A DNA stretch of 64,000 nt from Tetranychus cinnabarinus (taxonomy: Eukaryota; Arthropoda; Arachnida; Trombidiformes; Tetranychidae): NCBI GenBank assembly GCA_022266195.1, contig WHVY01000001.1, positions 11,532,001 through 11,596,000 of the forward strand, written 5' to 3'. The notes under the pieces are model-generated. The model had not been told where the DNA came from and did not search any database. It saw only the letters and a program-made list of their open reading frames with translations. Shown piece after piece: positions 49,760-60,440 of this stretch (position 1 is the stretch's first letter; each line of letters opens with the position of its first letter). The translations under genes and the position numbers were made by a program.

Positions 49760-50116
49760 ATGAAATCCATTGTAAGTATTTGAATCAACTCAATGAAACA
49801 ATTTGATTACAATTTCACTTTTCTACAGATCTTCGGTTTGGCTGTTTTCGTCTTGTTTGCAATGGTATATCCAAGTGAATCCACTTATGGTTGGGGCTAT
49901 GGAGGTTATGGTGGTTACGGAGGTTACGGAGGCTACGGTATGTACAAATATTGGCCTTCTTATTACAGTGGTTGGAACCACGGTTGGGGAAATGGCTGGG
50001 GAAATGGTTGGGGCCATGGATATCATCGATACAAATATGGTCACTACTATCCTTACTCATCCTGGAAATACTATGATTGGGATGGTCTTTGGGATGGATA
50101 TTATTACAAAAAATGA
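49760..50116 (+). CDS. Glycine/tyrosine/tryptophan-rich secreted protein
   Basis: Two exons, 49760-49771 and 49829-50116, with a 57-bp phase-0 intron; 99 residues. The N terminus MKSIIFGLAVFVLFAMVYPSES is a clear signal peptide, completed only when the four-codon first exon is used. The mature part of about 75 residues is almost entirely Gly, Tyr, Trp, His, Ser and Lys: a (GGY)n block (GYGGYGGYGGYG), then WGNGWGNGWGHG, then an aromatic C terminus ending DGYYYKK. There is no cysteine. Such composition is typical of small structural cuticle, silk or adhesive proteins and of some Gly-rich antimicrobial peptides; the sequence does not decide between them. Strong TATA box and AATAAA (50188-50193) suggest a well-expressed gene. 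Confidence 0.85.
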
Positions 50117-50193
50117 AGTAAATGAATTGCTCTACCAGATGAAAGATTAATTTACATACAACGATTTATATTTTTGATACCTTTACAAATAAA

Positions 50194-50679
50194 ATGTTGA
50201 TATTATGATAAATGAGATTGAATTTTATTTCCCTTGAATTGTGGTGCTTTATCAAATTTTGCTTTGCAAATGAGTGAATGTTTTAGCGCGATCTTTGTTT
50301 TGCTCCTTTTGATATTTAGAAAAAAAATATTTTAAGATTATAAGATTAACAATTACTGTTGAAATTATTAGTTTATTTTTTTATAATTATCGGATAATTT
50401 TCTATTAATTTTGTTCACTCCATTATTCACTTTTTGTAACAGTGTAAGGTTATATTTGAAATGTAAGGTTGAAAATACCGCTTAAAGTTTGTCTGCATGT
50501 TTACCTATTTCTCCACCCAAATTTAGTCAAACAACACGCTTTTTTGGGTTGATCATTTAAATTTTATGCATCTTTAGTCAGTCTGTTTCTTTATTAATTT
50601 GGATTTTTTGAGTGTCTTGTGAGATTAATCAACATTCAGTCTTCAACTTTATTCTATCCAGTATTATTAAGAAATTGTG
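50194..50679. other. Intergenic region between the secreted protein gene and PFDN2
   Basis: AT-rich, no gene or repeat recognised. It presumably contains the PFDN2 promoter. Confidence 0.5.
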
Positions 50680-51395
50680 ATGGCAGATAAAGATAAAACC
50701 AAAGGAAAATCTCTTACCAATGAACAGATCTTAGCTGGTTTTAATCAATTGAGGCAAGCTCAAAGGAGTATCAACAATAAAATTATCGAATTAGAAAATG
50801 ACCTGAATGAACATGTGTAAGTTAAATGTTATATAATTGTGGATAAAATTGCTCATATATTTCTACTTCATTTGTGTCCCTTTACAGTTTAGTCATTGAC
50901 GCTCTGAAAGCAGTCGATCAAGATCGTAAATGTTTTCGTTCCATTGGAGGTGTTTTGGTTGAAAGAAATGTGAAAGAAATTCTTCCATCTGTGATAGAAA
51001 ACAAAGAAATGGTAATATATTTCAAATCTTAATCTATTATCAAATCTAATTTTCTGTGATGTAACACCAGAGCTGGGCATTACTCCGATTTAATCTAATG
51101 TGACCTTTTCTTGACATGAAAAATTCAAGAAAACTAATGTTTATTTGTGTGAACTAACCCTTTTATTTATATCACTCTTTTATAGATTGCTAAGACAATA
51201 GAAGCACTGAAATCTAAGGTAGTCGAAAAAGGACAAGAAATCAACGATTACATGGACAAGCATAATATTAAAATAAGACAAGAACCTTATGACAAGGGAG
51301 AAAATCCACAGGAAAGTAAACCTGGTACTCAAGCCTCCTCATCAGGTATATTAGTAGCCGATTCCTCGTCGGTGGCGAATCCTTCATCGTCATGA
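50680..51395 (+). CDS. PFDN2: Prefoldin subunit 2
   Basis: Beta-type subunit of the heterohexameric cytosolic chaperone that delivers nascent actin and tubulin to the TRiC/CCT chaperonin. Exons 50680-50816, 50888-51011 and 51186-51395; 156 residues. The N-terminal coil LTNEQILAGFNQLRQAQRS is followed by LNEHVLVIDALKAVDQDRKC, the hairpin segment RSIGGVLVERNVKEILP, and a C-terminal coil ending in EINDYMDKHNIKI, all matching the family in order. The last 35 residues are Ser-rich and variable, as in other animals. The gene is convergent with the DDX28-like gene, 362 bp apart. Confidence 0.95.
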
Positions 51396-51757
51396 GTCAC
51401 AAAACTGTCTCAATAAATTTCCAGGATCGTTTTTTATTTCCGCGATTTGCTTACTTATTCATATTGCAAAACATGAGATACACAAAATATCTAATATCTA
51501 ACAATTAAACTAAATTGAAGTATATTCAGCCCAACAAATATATTTCATTGAATGTGAGGCATATGATTATATTATGTATTCAACAGAAAGTTGAGGTCTA
51601 TAACACTACTGAATCAAAGAAAATGCACCATTAATAATTTACTTATAAGATATGAAATTTAATTTACTTGTTCTACTATTTACATAAATTTTCGTGATAG
51701 ATGGAGTGTCAAAATACAGAAATTGTTAGGCTAGAAAGATTACAATAGGATATGTAT
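51396..51757. other. Short convergent intergenic region
   Basis: AT-rich 3' flanks of PFDN2 and the helicase gene. CAATAAATT directly after the PFDN2 stop (AATAAA at about 51412) may serve as its poly(A) signal. Nothing else recognised. Confidence 0.5.
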
Positions 51758-53556
51758 CTACAAATATTTGGATAATTTCCTCCTTTTTAAATTTTTCAAT
51801 ATACTCTTAATATTTCCATTTACATTTTGAATGCTGCTATTTGTGCGAACAGATGTTTCCAAAGCATGTAGCATATCTACGTCAGGTGAAAAACAAACAA
51901 AAGTTGTAACGGTACAATTTTGCTGAGATCCAATTCTGCCCGTTCTTCCAGCTCTATGAAGATAATCGGATACATGGTGAGGCGAATCATAATTAACGAC
52001 GTCACTAACCTAGAGTTGAAAATAAATATGAAAATAAAAAGTTTCAAATTTGCTAAACTGAATAACTAATGAAATAGAGGTTATCTTACGTTTTTGAAAT
52101 CTATACCCCTTGAGGCTAGATCGGTGGCACACAAAACATTAGTCTCTCCCTGTTGAAACTTTTGTAATTGACTGATCCTTTCATTTTCATCCATTCGTCT
52201 ATGTAAATGAGATGATGGGAAGCCACTTTGGTTCAAATGGTTATACATCCATTCACAACTTGAACGCTTTCGATTGAAAATAATAATCCTCTTCTTGTTT
52301 TGCAACTTGTAACCAACTAATTCTAATAACTTATTTGGACGGTCATATTTATGTAATCTGAGAAATATGTGTTTAACATGGGGCATCAACCGATGAAGGT
52401 ATTGCGTTTCGGTCCAAGAAAATGAGTTAAAATCTACATAGCCTCCAATTATCTCTTCTATTTCCTGGGGAATAGTTGCACTAACAAGGCAAAGCTGTGT
52501 TCCAAATCGGTTTTCTGATGATTTAAACTGTAAAGATGATTGAAATAATTATTAATGGTTTTAAAATGATCACATTTAAGCAAAAAATATCTTACCCTTA
52601 AGTCAGATAATAAATTACCGATTCCATAACTGAAAGTGTCATCTAATAAAGTATCAGCCTCGTCGAGCACCAAAGTTTTCACTTTATTTAAAGAGTAAAC
52701 TCCTAAAAAAAGAATTGTTAGAAAAATGAATAATCCTAAGGTTAGATGTAACCTTACCTCGTTTAGTGTGTTCCCCAATCAATCCTAAAGTGGTAATAAT
52801 TACATCATACCCCGTGTGAGATAGCGCTGTAGGTGCACCACCAACAATCGGAGCTACACCAACTCCAATTAAAGATCCGAAAGAACGAGCTTGGATACCA
52901 ATCTGGTGAACTAATTCTCGCGATGGAAGGACAATTATTGCGTTGGGATGACGCTCTATTACATCGCCTCTAGCTTTTGCCAGTGAAATTTTTTCCATAA
53001 TCGGACTCAAGTAAGCAAGTGTTTTGCCCGATCCGGTTTCAGCACAACAAACGACATTCAATCCTTTTAAAATTTCTGGTATGGCTCTAAGTTGGCACTG
53101 AGTTGGCTTGAAATATCCCATATTGTTGATTGCACTGATGATATTATCATTAAGTCCAGCAGCTTTGAAAGTATAATCAAACCGCTCAGCTTCCTCGAAA
53201 TGAGGATTTGCAGCATGAGGATGTATTGTTATGACATCACCTTTATATTTACCATTTTTCCAGCTTTGTGAAGCTAAAGGGATTTTCTTATCTTTAGGAT
53301 ATTTTTGATATAAATAATGATTAAGCTTTGGTGAGAGTTTACAGGTTACCACTGGTTTAGATCTATCACCACATGTCTTTAAATAATTGGCTCTTTCCTC
53401 CAATATTTGTCTCTTCCTTCGTTCATGTCTTTTAACTTGTGATTCCAAATATTTGGGAACAGTAATGACCGGGATCGTATCGACGTTGTGCATTAACCGT
53501 TTGCATTGAGAGACAGTGAGTATAGAATGACATTTTGGAGCAAAAACTGCGAACAT
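51758..53556 (-). CDS. DDX28: DEAD-box RNA helicase, DDX28-like (probable mitochondrial ribosome assembly)
   Basis: ATP-dependent RNA helicase; animal DDX28 acts in mitochondrial large-subunit assembly. Exons 53556-52758, 52702-52596, 52527-52090 and 52009-51758; 1,596 nt, 531 residues (human about 540). A basic N-terminal region could be a mitochondrial presequence. Motifs: GYFKPTQCQLRAIP (Q motif), AETGSGKT (I), PSRELV (Ia), DEAD (II, exon 2), SAT (III), FNRKRSSC (IV region), TDLASRGID (V) and HRAGRTGRIG (VI, exon 4). Assignment to DDX28 rests on length, the spacing after motif I and the N-terminal region. A decayed copy of its 5' part lies at 56433-56905. The 5' end is divergent from a short orphan exon-like sequence at 53837. 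Confidence 0.9.
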
Positions 53557-54313
53557 TTTATAAGATGATTACAAGTTAAACTTCAAAACAAATCAATAAC
53601 AGTTAAATTAATAAACAGTGTTTAGTAAACACATGTTTTTATTTTGCTTATTTAGCGCCATCTATAGAGAATCAGTTGGATCCCGATACAATTTGTTGTT
53701 CATTTAGATCAAAAGATGATTGAATTGATGGAAATGGATTAAAATTTTAATTTCTTAATGGATCGGCTAGTTATTACAGTGATATAGGTATTTGATCTCT
53801 ATAACTGAATCTTCAAAAAATTATCAAACATCTAAAATGGCCCTCTCAAATCGTCTCAAATTGTCAGAGTCAAGGTAAGAAATAAACAATTTAGCTTAAA
53901 TCAGTTTTTTTATCAAGTAAGTTTTATTTTTAATTCGCAATATTATATAAGTTGTCTGATTAAACAAAAAACCCCAAAATTAAATTACAAATTAATTTTT
54001 TTTTGCAAAATAACATCCATTAAAAGACTGTTTAACCTAAATACTAGGAAAATTACCAAATTCTGGTCTCACAAAGTGACAGGTTTGGTTAGCCAGTAAC
54101 ACCATTTACAAATATTCAGGGTTTCAATCAGTTGAATAGGTTTAGTTATCTTGTAACGCAGATAGATCCATGATCCATCATTTTTATCGTATTTATCGAA
54201 ACTACCATCTTTATCAAAGATACATCATTATTTATTGATAGTCATGTGAGATCAGTCAGTAAAAGATCAAAGTTCTGTTTACAATAAGACAAGCCATAAA
54301 TCCAAAGGTTTTG
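53557..54313. other. Region between the helicase and the nuclear receptor
   Basis: Contains a lone exon-like sequence at 53837-53874 (ATG, MALSNRLKLSES, then AG/GTAAGA) for which no downstream exon was found. The part from about 54080 to 54313 (3' flank of the receptor gene) is duplicated at about 56940-57178. Confidence 0.45.
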
Positions 54314-56045
54314 CTAATGGATCAGATTATTTGATGTTATTGAATTTTGAATGGCAGTTATAATTATATTTTTACAATCCAAAGAAGCGCCAGCTCTGAA
54401 TGCATTGATTATATTGACCATGTTATCCCGTAACTTTTGAATCTCTTCAATTTTGACCATCAATCTGTATAGATTGTCTGAAGCATCACTAGGTGATTCA
54501 CAAACTGATTCAAGATATCGTCCAAGTAAATAAATATAAGCATATTGTTCCATTCTAGAGATAATAAAAAAGAAAGAGTTAATTAGATTTTGATCGAAAA
54601 AAAACATATTCTAATAAACTATAAATGTTACAAATCGGTTAGACATTTACCTAACAGCATCAGCATATTTCAAATCAGGTAGATCAGGGTTGAAGATAAC
54701 AATTAGATAAATGACAGCAATAGCTTTAGGATCATTTCTCCATCGATCCGGAAAGGTTTCAATAACATGATTCAATCCATCGTGTAAATCTGGGTCCAGA
54801 TGAAAAACCTTTACCCTGTCAAGTCTTTTCCCAGAATACTGAAAAGAAAAGATTGGTTGAAATTATAAGTATTAGGTTGACAGAGCAAAGCGAACCAAAC
54901 TTCGCCCCAAATATTAATAACATGATAGTGAATAAAAATTGTGTTCATATTTTCATGAAATTGTCTCTTACCAAGAAGGTTCATAAGCAGACAATTTAAA
55001 TAAGAGTTTTTGGTTGGCAAAATGGATTAACAACAATCATCTGTGATATCTGTTAGATGATAATGACGAACCTCAAAAAGTGTTTCTTGCCTTTCATTTG
55101 GTTAGGACTTTGAGTAATCTTAATACTCACCTCAAAACTATCGGTGCGATGGTCAAATGTGATTATACTTTTCATTGCATGAATATCAAAAAACACATTG
55201 GATAACAAGGTGATTTTGTCTTCTGCATGTAATTTCCTGTAAGCACGAACCTTTTCACAGTTTCTAACAAATGATTTTGAACACGAATATTGTTTTATCA
55301 GATTTCGACGTGGAACTGGCCCATTACGTGAAGCAATAAAGCGAAAGGCATTAACAGCTTCTATTAACGCAAATGATTCAAATTCATCCAAAGATATTCG
55401 GTTGGACAAAAATTCCGATTTAATATTGATTGGAGTGTAATAAGTGGCCAGTATCTTCTTTCCTACACTGGAGATCCATGGTTCCTTCAATTCTGAGTTG
55501 TCAACATTCAATGAAAGTATCTTTTTGAATTCCCTGTTATTAATATCTGGACTAGACGACTGCTGGTTATGGTTGCCACAATTGTTGGAAGGTTCAGTTG
55601 TTTCAGTCTGATCACAAGGTTCACATGTTGATGCTGAAGGTAACTCCGATGGAAAACAAAATTTCAAAAGATCCGTTGAGACAATGAATGATGATGTCGA
55701 TGAAGATTCAAGCAAATCACCTGTTAAGCTAGCTGAAAAATCACTAATCCAATCTGATGAGGCAAATGAAAAGGTTTCTGGTTGACTTGGACCTTTGTTT
55801 GTTTCACTGTTTGAAATGCACCCCATTAATGGGTCGTTGTTAATTATATCATCTATTAAATGATCACTGGAAGAGTCGATTAAACAAGATCGAAGAGTAT
55901 CATCATCATAAGAGAAAACATCAAATTTTGCTGAAGTCGAATGAGATATCAATGAAGTGACTGGTTCTTGGCAATCCATTGGATGATCCGTTGGTTGCGT
56001 TAAATGTAAATCATGGACAAATTCATCCAAGTCCAAAAATTCCAT
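54314..56045 (-). CDS. Nuclear receptor with ligand-binding domain only (HR96-related, no DNA-binding domain)
   Basis: Three exons, 56045-55131, 54838-54651 and 54554-54314; 447 residues. Residues 1 to about 200 are acidic and Ser/Thr-rich without the eight zinc-binding cysteines of a receptor DNA-binding domain. From about residue 215 the protein has the helical pattern of a nuclear-receptor ligand-binding domain: EDKITLLSNVFFDIHAMKSI (helix 4-5 signature), DPKAIAVIYLIVIFNPDLPD (helix 8, as in xVAxLLAIxLFSPDR) and YIYLLGRYLES (helix 9-10). No clear AF-2 helix is seen at the C terminus. The best family fit is the NR1 HR96/VDR-like group, which controls xenobiotic response in arthropods; spider mites are known to have many HR96-related LBD-only genes. 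Without a DNA-binding domain it may act as a partner or ligand sink. Exon phases agree and no lesion was seen. Confidence 0.82.
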
Positions 56046-56432
56046 TTTCTTGTTTGAATTTGAGTAAACAAACTAACATGTAGCTACAAAACATAAGGAT
56101 ACTAGCATTTGATAACTTGATACATATTAAGCACCCAATTGATGATGTATACTTTGACGCTGCAATTGAAGATAACGTGACTACAAGTTGAGTTAATTAT
56201 CTTCCTTATTCATCTTTTATCTTTATTGAATTGTTCTGCTCTTTGAAAAGGAAGAGAAGGGAACCCAACCAGCAAGTATTTTTTATTAAACATCTTACAT
56301 CTAAAACTTTATGGTAAACTCATATGCCAGATATGTGAATTTGGAAAATTACGCTGATGGAACTGATTACTGTTACGGTTCCAACGAATTAGTGGCGGCC
56401 ATCTCGGTTTGTAACGAGTTACAAAGCATCAA
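56046..56432. other. 5' flank of the nuclear receptor gene
   Basis: No coding region recognised. It presumably holds the promoter, which runs on the minus strand. Confidence 0.45.
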
Positions 56433-56905
56433 ACACACAAAAAATCAGTCTCTCACTGTTGAAACCTATTAAATCGCCTCTAGCTTTTACCAACGCAATT
56501 TTTTTTCCTAATCAGGCTCAAGTAAGCAAGTGTCGTGCCTGATAAAGTTTCAGCACAAAAAACGACATTCAATCCTCTTAAAATCTCTGGTGTGGCTGTA
56601 AGTTGGCACTGTGTTGGCTTAAAATATCCGATGTTGTTGATTGCACTGATGATATTTTTATTGAGTCCAGCAGCTTACACAGGTTACCACCGGTTTAGAT
56701 CTATCACCACATGTCTTTAAATAATTGGCTCTTTCCTCCAACATTTGTTTCTTCCTTCGTTCATGTCTTTTAACTTGTGATTCCAAATATTTGGGAACAG
56801 TAATGACCGGGATAGTATCGAGGTTGTGCATTAAGCGTTTGCATTGAGAAACTGTGAGTATCGAATGACATTTCGGAGCAAAAACTGTGACCCTTTTATA
56901 TGACG
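56433..56905 (-). pseudogene. DDX28 pseudogene (partial tandem duplicate)
   Basis: 56433-56467 matches exon 3 of the helicase (52132-52166); 56467-56680 and 56681-56905 match two parts of its exon 1 (about 52965-53165 and 53340-53556). So the DEAD region and the middle of exon 1 are deleted. Point changes include shifts and the loss of the original start ATG (GTGACC where the intact copy reads GCGAACAT). It cannot make a helicase. Confidence 0.85.
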
Positions 56906-57178
56906 ATTGCCAGTTTAACTTTAAAACAGATCAATAACAGTAACACCATTTAATAATCAAATTTTCAGTGTTTCAATGTGTTGAGTAGATTTAGTTATCC
57001 TTTAACGCAGATAGCTCTATGATCTCTCATTTCCATTGCATTGAAACTACCATCTTTATCAAATATTATCAATTATTTGTTGTTAATCATCTGTCAATTA
57101 AACGGTCAAAGTTCTGTTTACAATAAGACAGGCCAAAAAGTTAAAGGTTTTGCTGATGGATCAGGTTTTTGATGAAAA
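56906..57178. repeat. Duplicate of the receptor 3' flank
   Basis: Continues the duplicated block: similar to about 53557-53600 and then 54090-54335, ending in TTTTGCTGATGGATCAGG against TTTTGCTAATGGATCAGA at the receptor stop codon. Homology ends abruptly after about 57178, just inside the receptor's last codons. Confidence 0.75.
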
Positions 57179-57898
57179 TTAGGGATATACTTCCGAAAAC
57201 GTGTGATTCGCAAATCGAAGTACTTTCTCATATTTCTGAGTCGAATTTTCTCATTTGAAAATACTTCTATTAGTGAATTCACAACTGAAAGTGATCTATT
57301 AATTGCTCGAAGAATTGGTACTTTTGGGGAAATTGGTGAATTTTCAGAACAAAAATTTCTTCATTAGCTATATCAATCTCATAAATACGCCACGAGTATT
57401 ATCGGTGATCACTAAATTTCTCAATAATCTAGTCGAGAGATTATTTTGCTTTGTTTGTCATTGATGTGTCGCAGTCAATTATTATCAATTATAATTATAA
57501 TCTGCTTAATAGCATAGAGTTTTGAATTACAAGAGATCAATTGAAATGAGACAATAATCTTATCTTATTATTTCCCATTTGAATTGTATTTAGGACCGAA
57601 CCCTCCACCTTTATCTTCACACATTAATCAATGAAATATGGTTAAATTGAGTTTCGTTGCTTTTAAAATTAACCAATCATCTTCATGGAATGCTCATGGA
57701 AACAATGTTATCCAGATAGCCTTCTCTGATACACCTGATTGCGGAATAAATAAAGAATGAGAAGCGATAAAATTAAATTCATTTTGAATAGTTGAATAGT
57801 TGTATTGTTCAGTTTGATTTAACACCATTTTCATCCTGGTGATACATTAGTGACTTGAATTCATCATCAAACTAACCAGTGATACAAGTTAATCAAAG
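57179..57898. other. Upstream region of UGT copy 1
   Basis: No gene recognised. An open frame of about 63 codons without a start (about 57179-57366, plus strand, ends EFSEQKFLH) may be chance. The last 150 bp should contain the UGT promoter. Confidence 0.45.
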
Positions 57899-60440
57899 AT
57901 GACCTCTTATCGTTTTCTGGTGACAGCAATCGATGCGTAAGTATCTCAAGTAATACCCAAAATTTTAAATAATCAATATACTGTTAAACCTCTAATAATT
58001 TCAGTTCATCAGATAAGCATTCGACTATTTTTCTAATATTTGAGGAAATAGCCTTTTTACGAAACTTTTTATTTTCCAAAATTTAATTTTGGTATTTTTG
58101 TAGTTCAATTAGACAATTCATAGAGTTTTCTCAAAATTTATTTGGTCAAAAAACTGAATCTAAGCAAATTGTTTATTTTATTGCAATGACTCTGTGGCAA
58201 TTTGAGGTTGGGTGATTTGGGTGATATTGCATCTGGGGTTATCGTTTGAGTAACTCTTTTCGCTGGATAGTCGCGTTCAGCCCAATCTGCCTTATTTATA
58301 ATTCACGAAATTAAGTCTGTTGGTATTAAATTAATCAAAAAGTACGATCTTTATTTTACAAGGCTATTTTTTAATACATGGTATCATTGCTAATAACCGT
58401 TATATTTTCTTTGGATTCATTCCCACAATATCTTAGAGACCTTTTATCACTTGTTCAAAATTTCAGTTGCTATATTAGTATTTGGTTTGGGTCCAAAACA
58501 GCCAAAGTCAAAACGGCCAAAGTCAGAACAGCCAAATACAAAGCTGCTTAAATCAAATAAACTATTTAAATGATCAGATTTAGCAGGGGTAACAAAATGT
58601 ACTTTTGTTTTTTACCACTGACTTTTGCTTCAATTTTGAATAAGTTTGATTTAATCAATTGACTCAATAATTTTAAGGACACAAGAGCATCGATAAAGGT
58701 GCATGTAGACCATTTTTTGACTCGATCGGAGTTAATTAACCATAATTAATTAGCTTATCAATATCCATAGAAAGGTTTTTTGTGGACTTTTTTGCAATTT
58801 GAATTTATATGATTTAAGCAGCTTTGTATTTGGCTGTTCTGACTTTGGCCATTTTGGACTTGGCTGTTTTGAGCTTGGCTGTTTTGACTTGGCTGTTTTG
58901 GGCCTTTACCTAGTATTTACATACTTGAAGAGCTTCACCAAAGAAGTACAGAGATGTAAATGTTCAGAGTATAAATGAGAATCACAAAAGTCTAATTGTT
59001 TTCATCTTTATTGGTTCTTTAATCATGAATGAAATGTACAAATTATTACTAGGTTCAAGCAGCATTCTTTACAAACAAAGACTGTTGACTTTACAGTACG
59101 AGTACAAGTTTTTTGAGTTTCAGAATCTAATAATAATTTTTATTTTATTTCATTTCTTTTTCAGTTTAGGGCATATCAATGCAGCTTTAGGGTTTGCTGA
59201 AGGTTTAAAGGCTTCTGGACATGAAGTTTATTTTGCTCATCGTGAAAAATACAGACATTTAGCGGTTAAAAGAGGATTTTCATTCATTCCGTTTGATAAT
59301 CAATTGGGTGAAACAGCTTTGGAGGACGCAATTTTCCAATGGATCGATGCATTTGCGGATAAATTTAGACAAGAACCGTTGAAACGTTGTAAAGAAATGA
59401 CTTTAGAAGAACAAGAAGCCTTCAGAGCTCAGGCTGAATTTTTTGCCGCATTGAACGCTGCCTTGGATAGAATAGTTTCAAATGAAAACAATAAATTTGA
59501 TGGTATTGTTTCGGATTTGCCAGCTCCATATCCATTCCTGTACAAGCATTCAATTCCATGGTTTCCACTTGCATCATTGAATCCATTGGTATTGTATCCA
59601 AAAGGACCTCCACCATTTTCTGGTTACTCAGTAAACAGTGATCCATCTAATTGGGATGAATTTAGAGAAGCCTATCAGCGAGCTCATTCAAGATTAACTG
59701 AAGTCACTAATGAAAACTTGACTGCTGCTGGTCTTGATCATATCAAATTCAATCCAGCAAGGTTCGTTGACAATCCTCAGACCGTTGGATTTTATCATTA
59801 CCCAGCTGACTTGGATTACATTGAATGCGAACCAAAAGATCCTAATTGGCATCGTGTTGATGCCTGGGTTCGTCAACCAGATTTTGATACTGAATTTGTT
59901 ATTCCAGAAAAGTTGCAATATAAACCAGGAAAAGTAATTTACTTTTCGTTGGGATCATTAGGATCCGCTGATTTGGTCATTATGAAAAAATTAATTGCTA
60001 TTCTAGCCAAATCACCGCATAAATTTATCATATCAAAAGGGCCACGAGGTGATGCACTAGAATTGGCCGACAACATGTGGGGTGAAAATTATGTTAACCA
60101 GATTAAGGTTATTCAAGGAGTCGATCTAGTCATAACTCATGGAGGAAACAATACTTTTATGGAAACACTTTATTACGGGAAACCAATGATTGTCATTCCC
60201 TATTTTTATGATCAATTTGATAATGCTCAGAGAGTTGTAGACAAAAACATCGGCTTCCGCATCAATCCGTACGAACTTGATGAAGATTATCTTCTTAGCT
60301 GCATTGAGAAGATATTTGAGGACAAAGAAATGCAAGATCGAGTCAAAGCCATTTCACATAACATGAGAAATTCAAATAGTTTATCTGAAGCCGTCAAATT
60401 GATTGAGAAACAAATTGGACAAAGGGGAACTACATTGTAA
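57899..60440 (+). CDS. UDP-glycosyltransferase of bacterial type, copy 1
   Basis: Transfers a sugar from a UDP-sugar to small lipophilic acceptors, a phase II detoxification reaction. Exon 1 57899-57936 (MTSYRFLVTAID), a 1,228-bp phase-2 intron, exon 2 59165-60440; 437 residues. Joining the exons restores DALGHINAALGFAEGLK, in which His16 is the expected catalytic base. The C-terminal half has the donor-binding signature THGGNNTFMETLYYGKP...YDQFDNAQR. There is no signal peptide and no C-terminal membrane anchor, unlike animal UGTs, so the enzyme should be cytosolic. This is the form spider mites are known to have gained from bacteria and expanded. An apparent upstream ATG at 59025 lies inside the intron and is not the start. 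The intron contains a MITE (58484-58910). Confidence 0.94.
58484..58910. mobile_element. 427-bp MITE with 8-bp target-site duplication in the UGT copy 1 intron
   Basis: Perfect 8-bp direct repeats TAGTATTT at 58476-58483 and 58911-58918 flank it. Terminal inverted repeats begin GGTTTGGGTCCAAAACAGCC and GGTAAAGGCCCAAAACAGCC and extend inward with repeated units of the type CAAAACAGCCAAAGT (about 15 bp). The centre is AT-rich and non-coding. An 8-bp duplication fits hAT-, P- or Merlin-type mobilisation. Confidence 0.88.

Noticed and set aside
59025..59164. An upstream ATG in frame with UGT copy 1 that would add a hydrophobic N terminus
   Set aside because: It lies in intron sequence ending in TTTCAG; the exon at 57899 matches that of copy 2 and restores the DALGHINAA motif.
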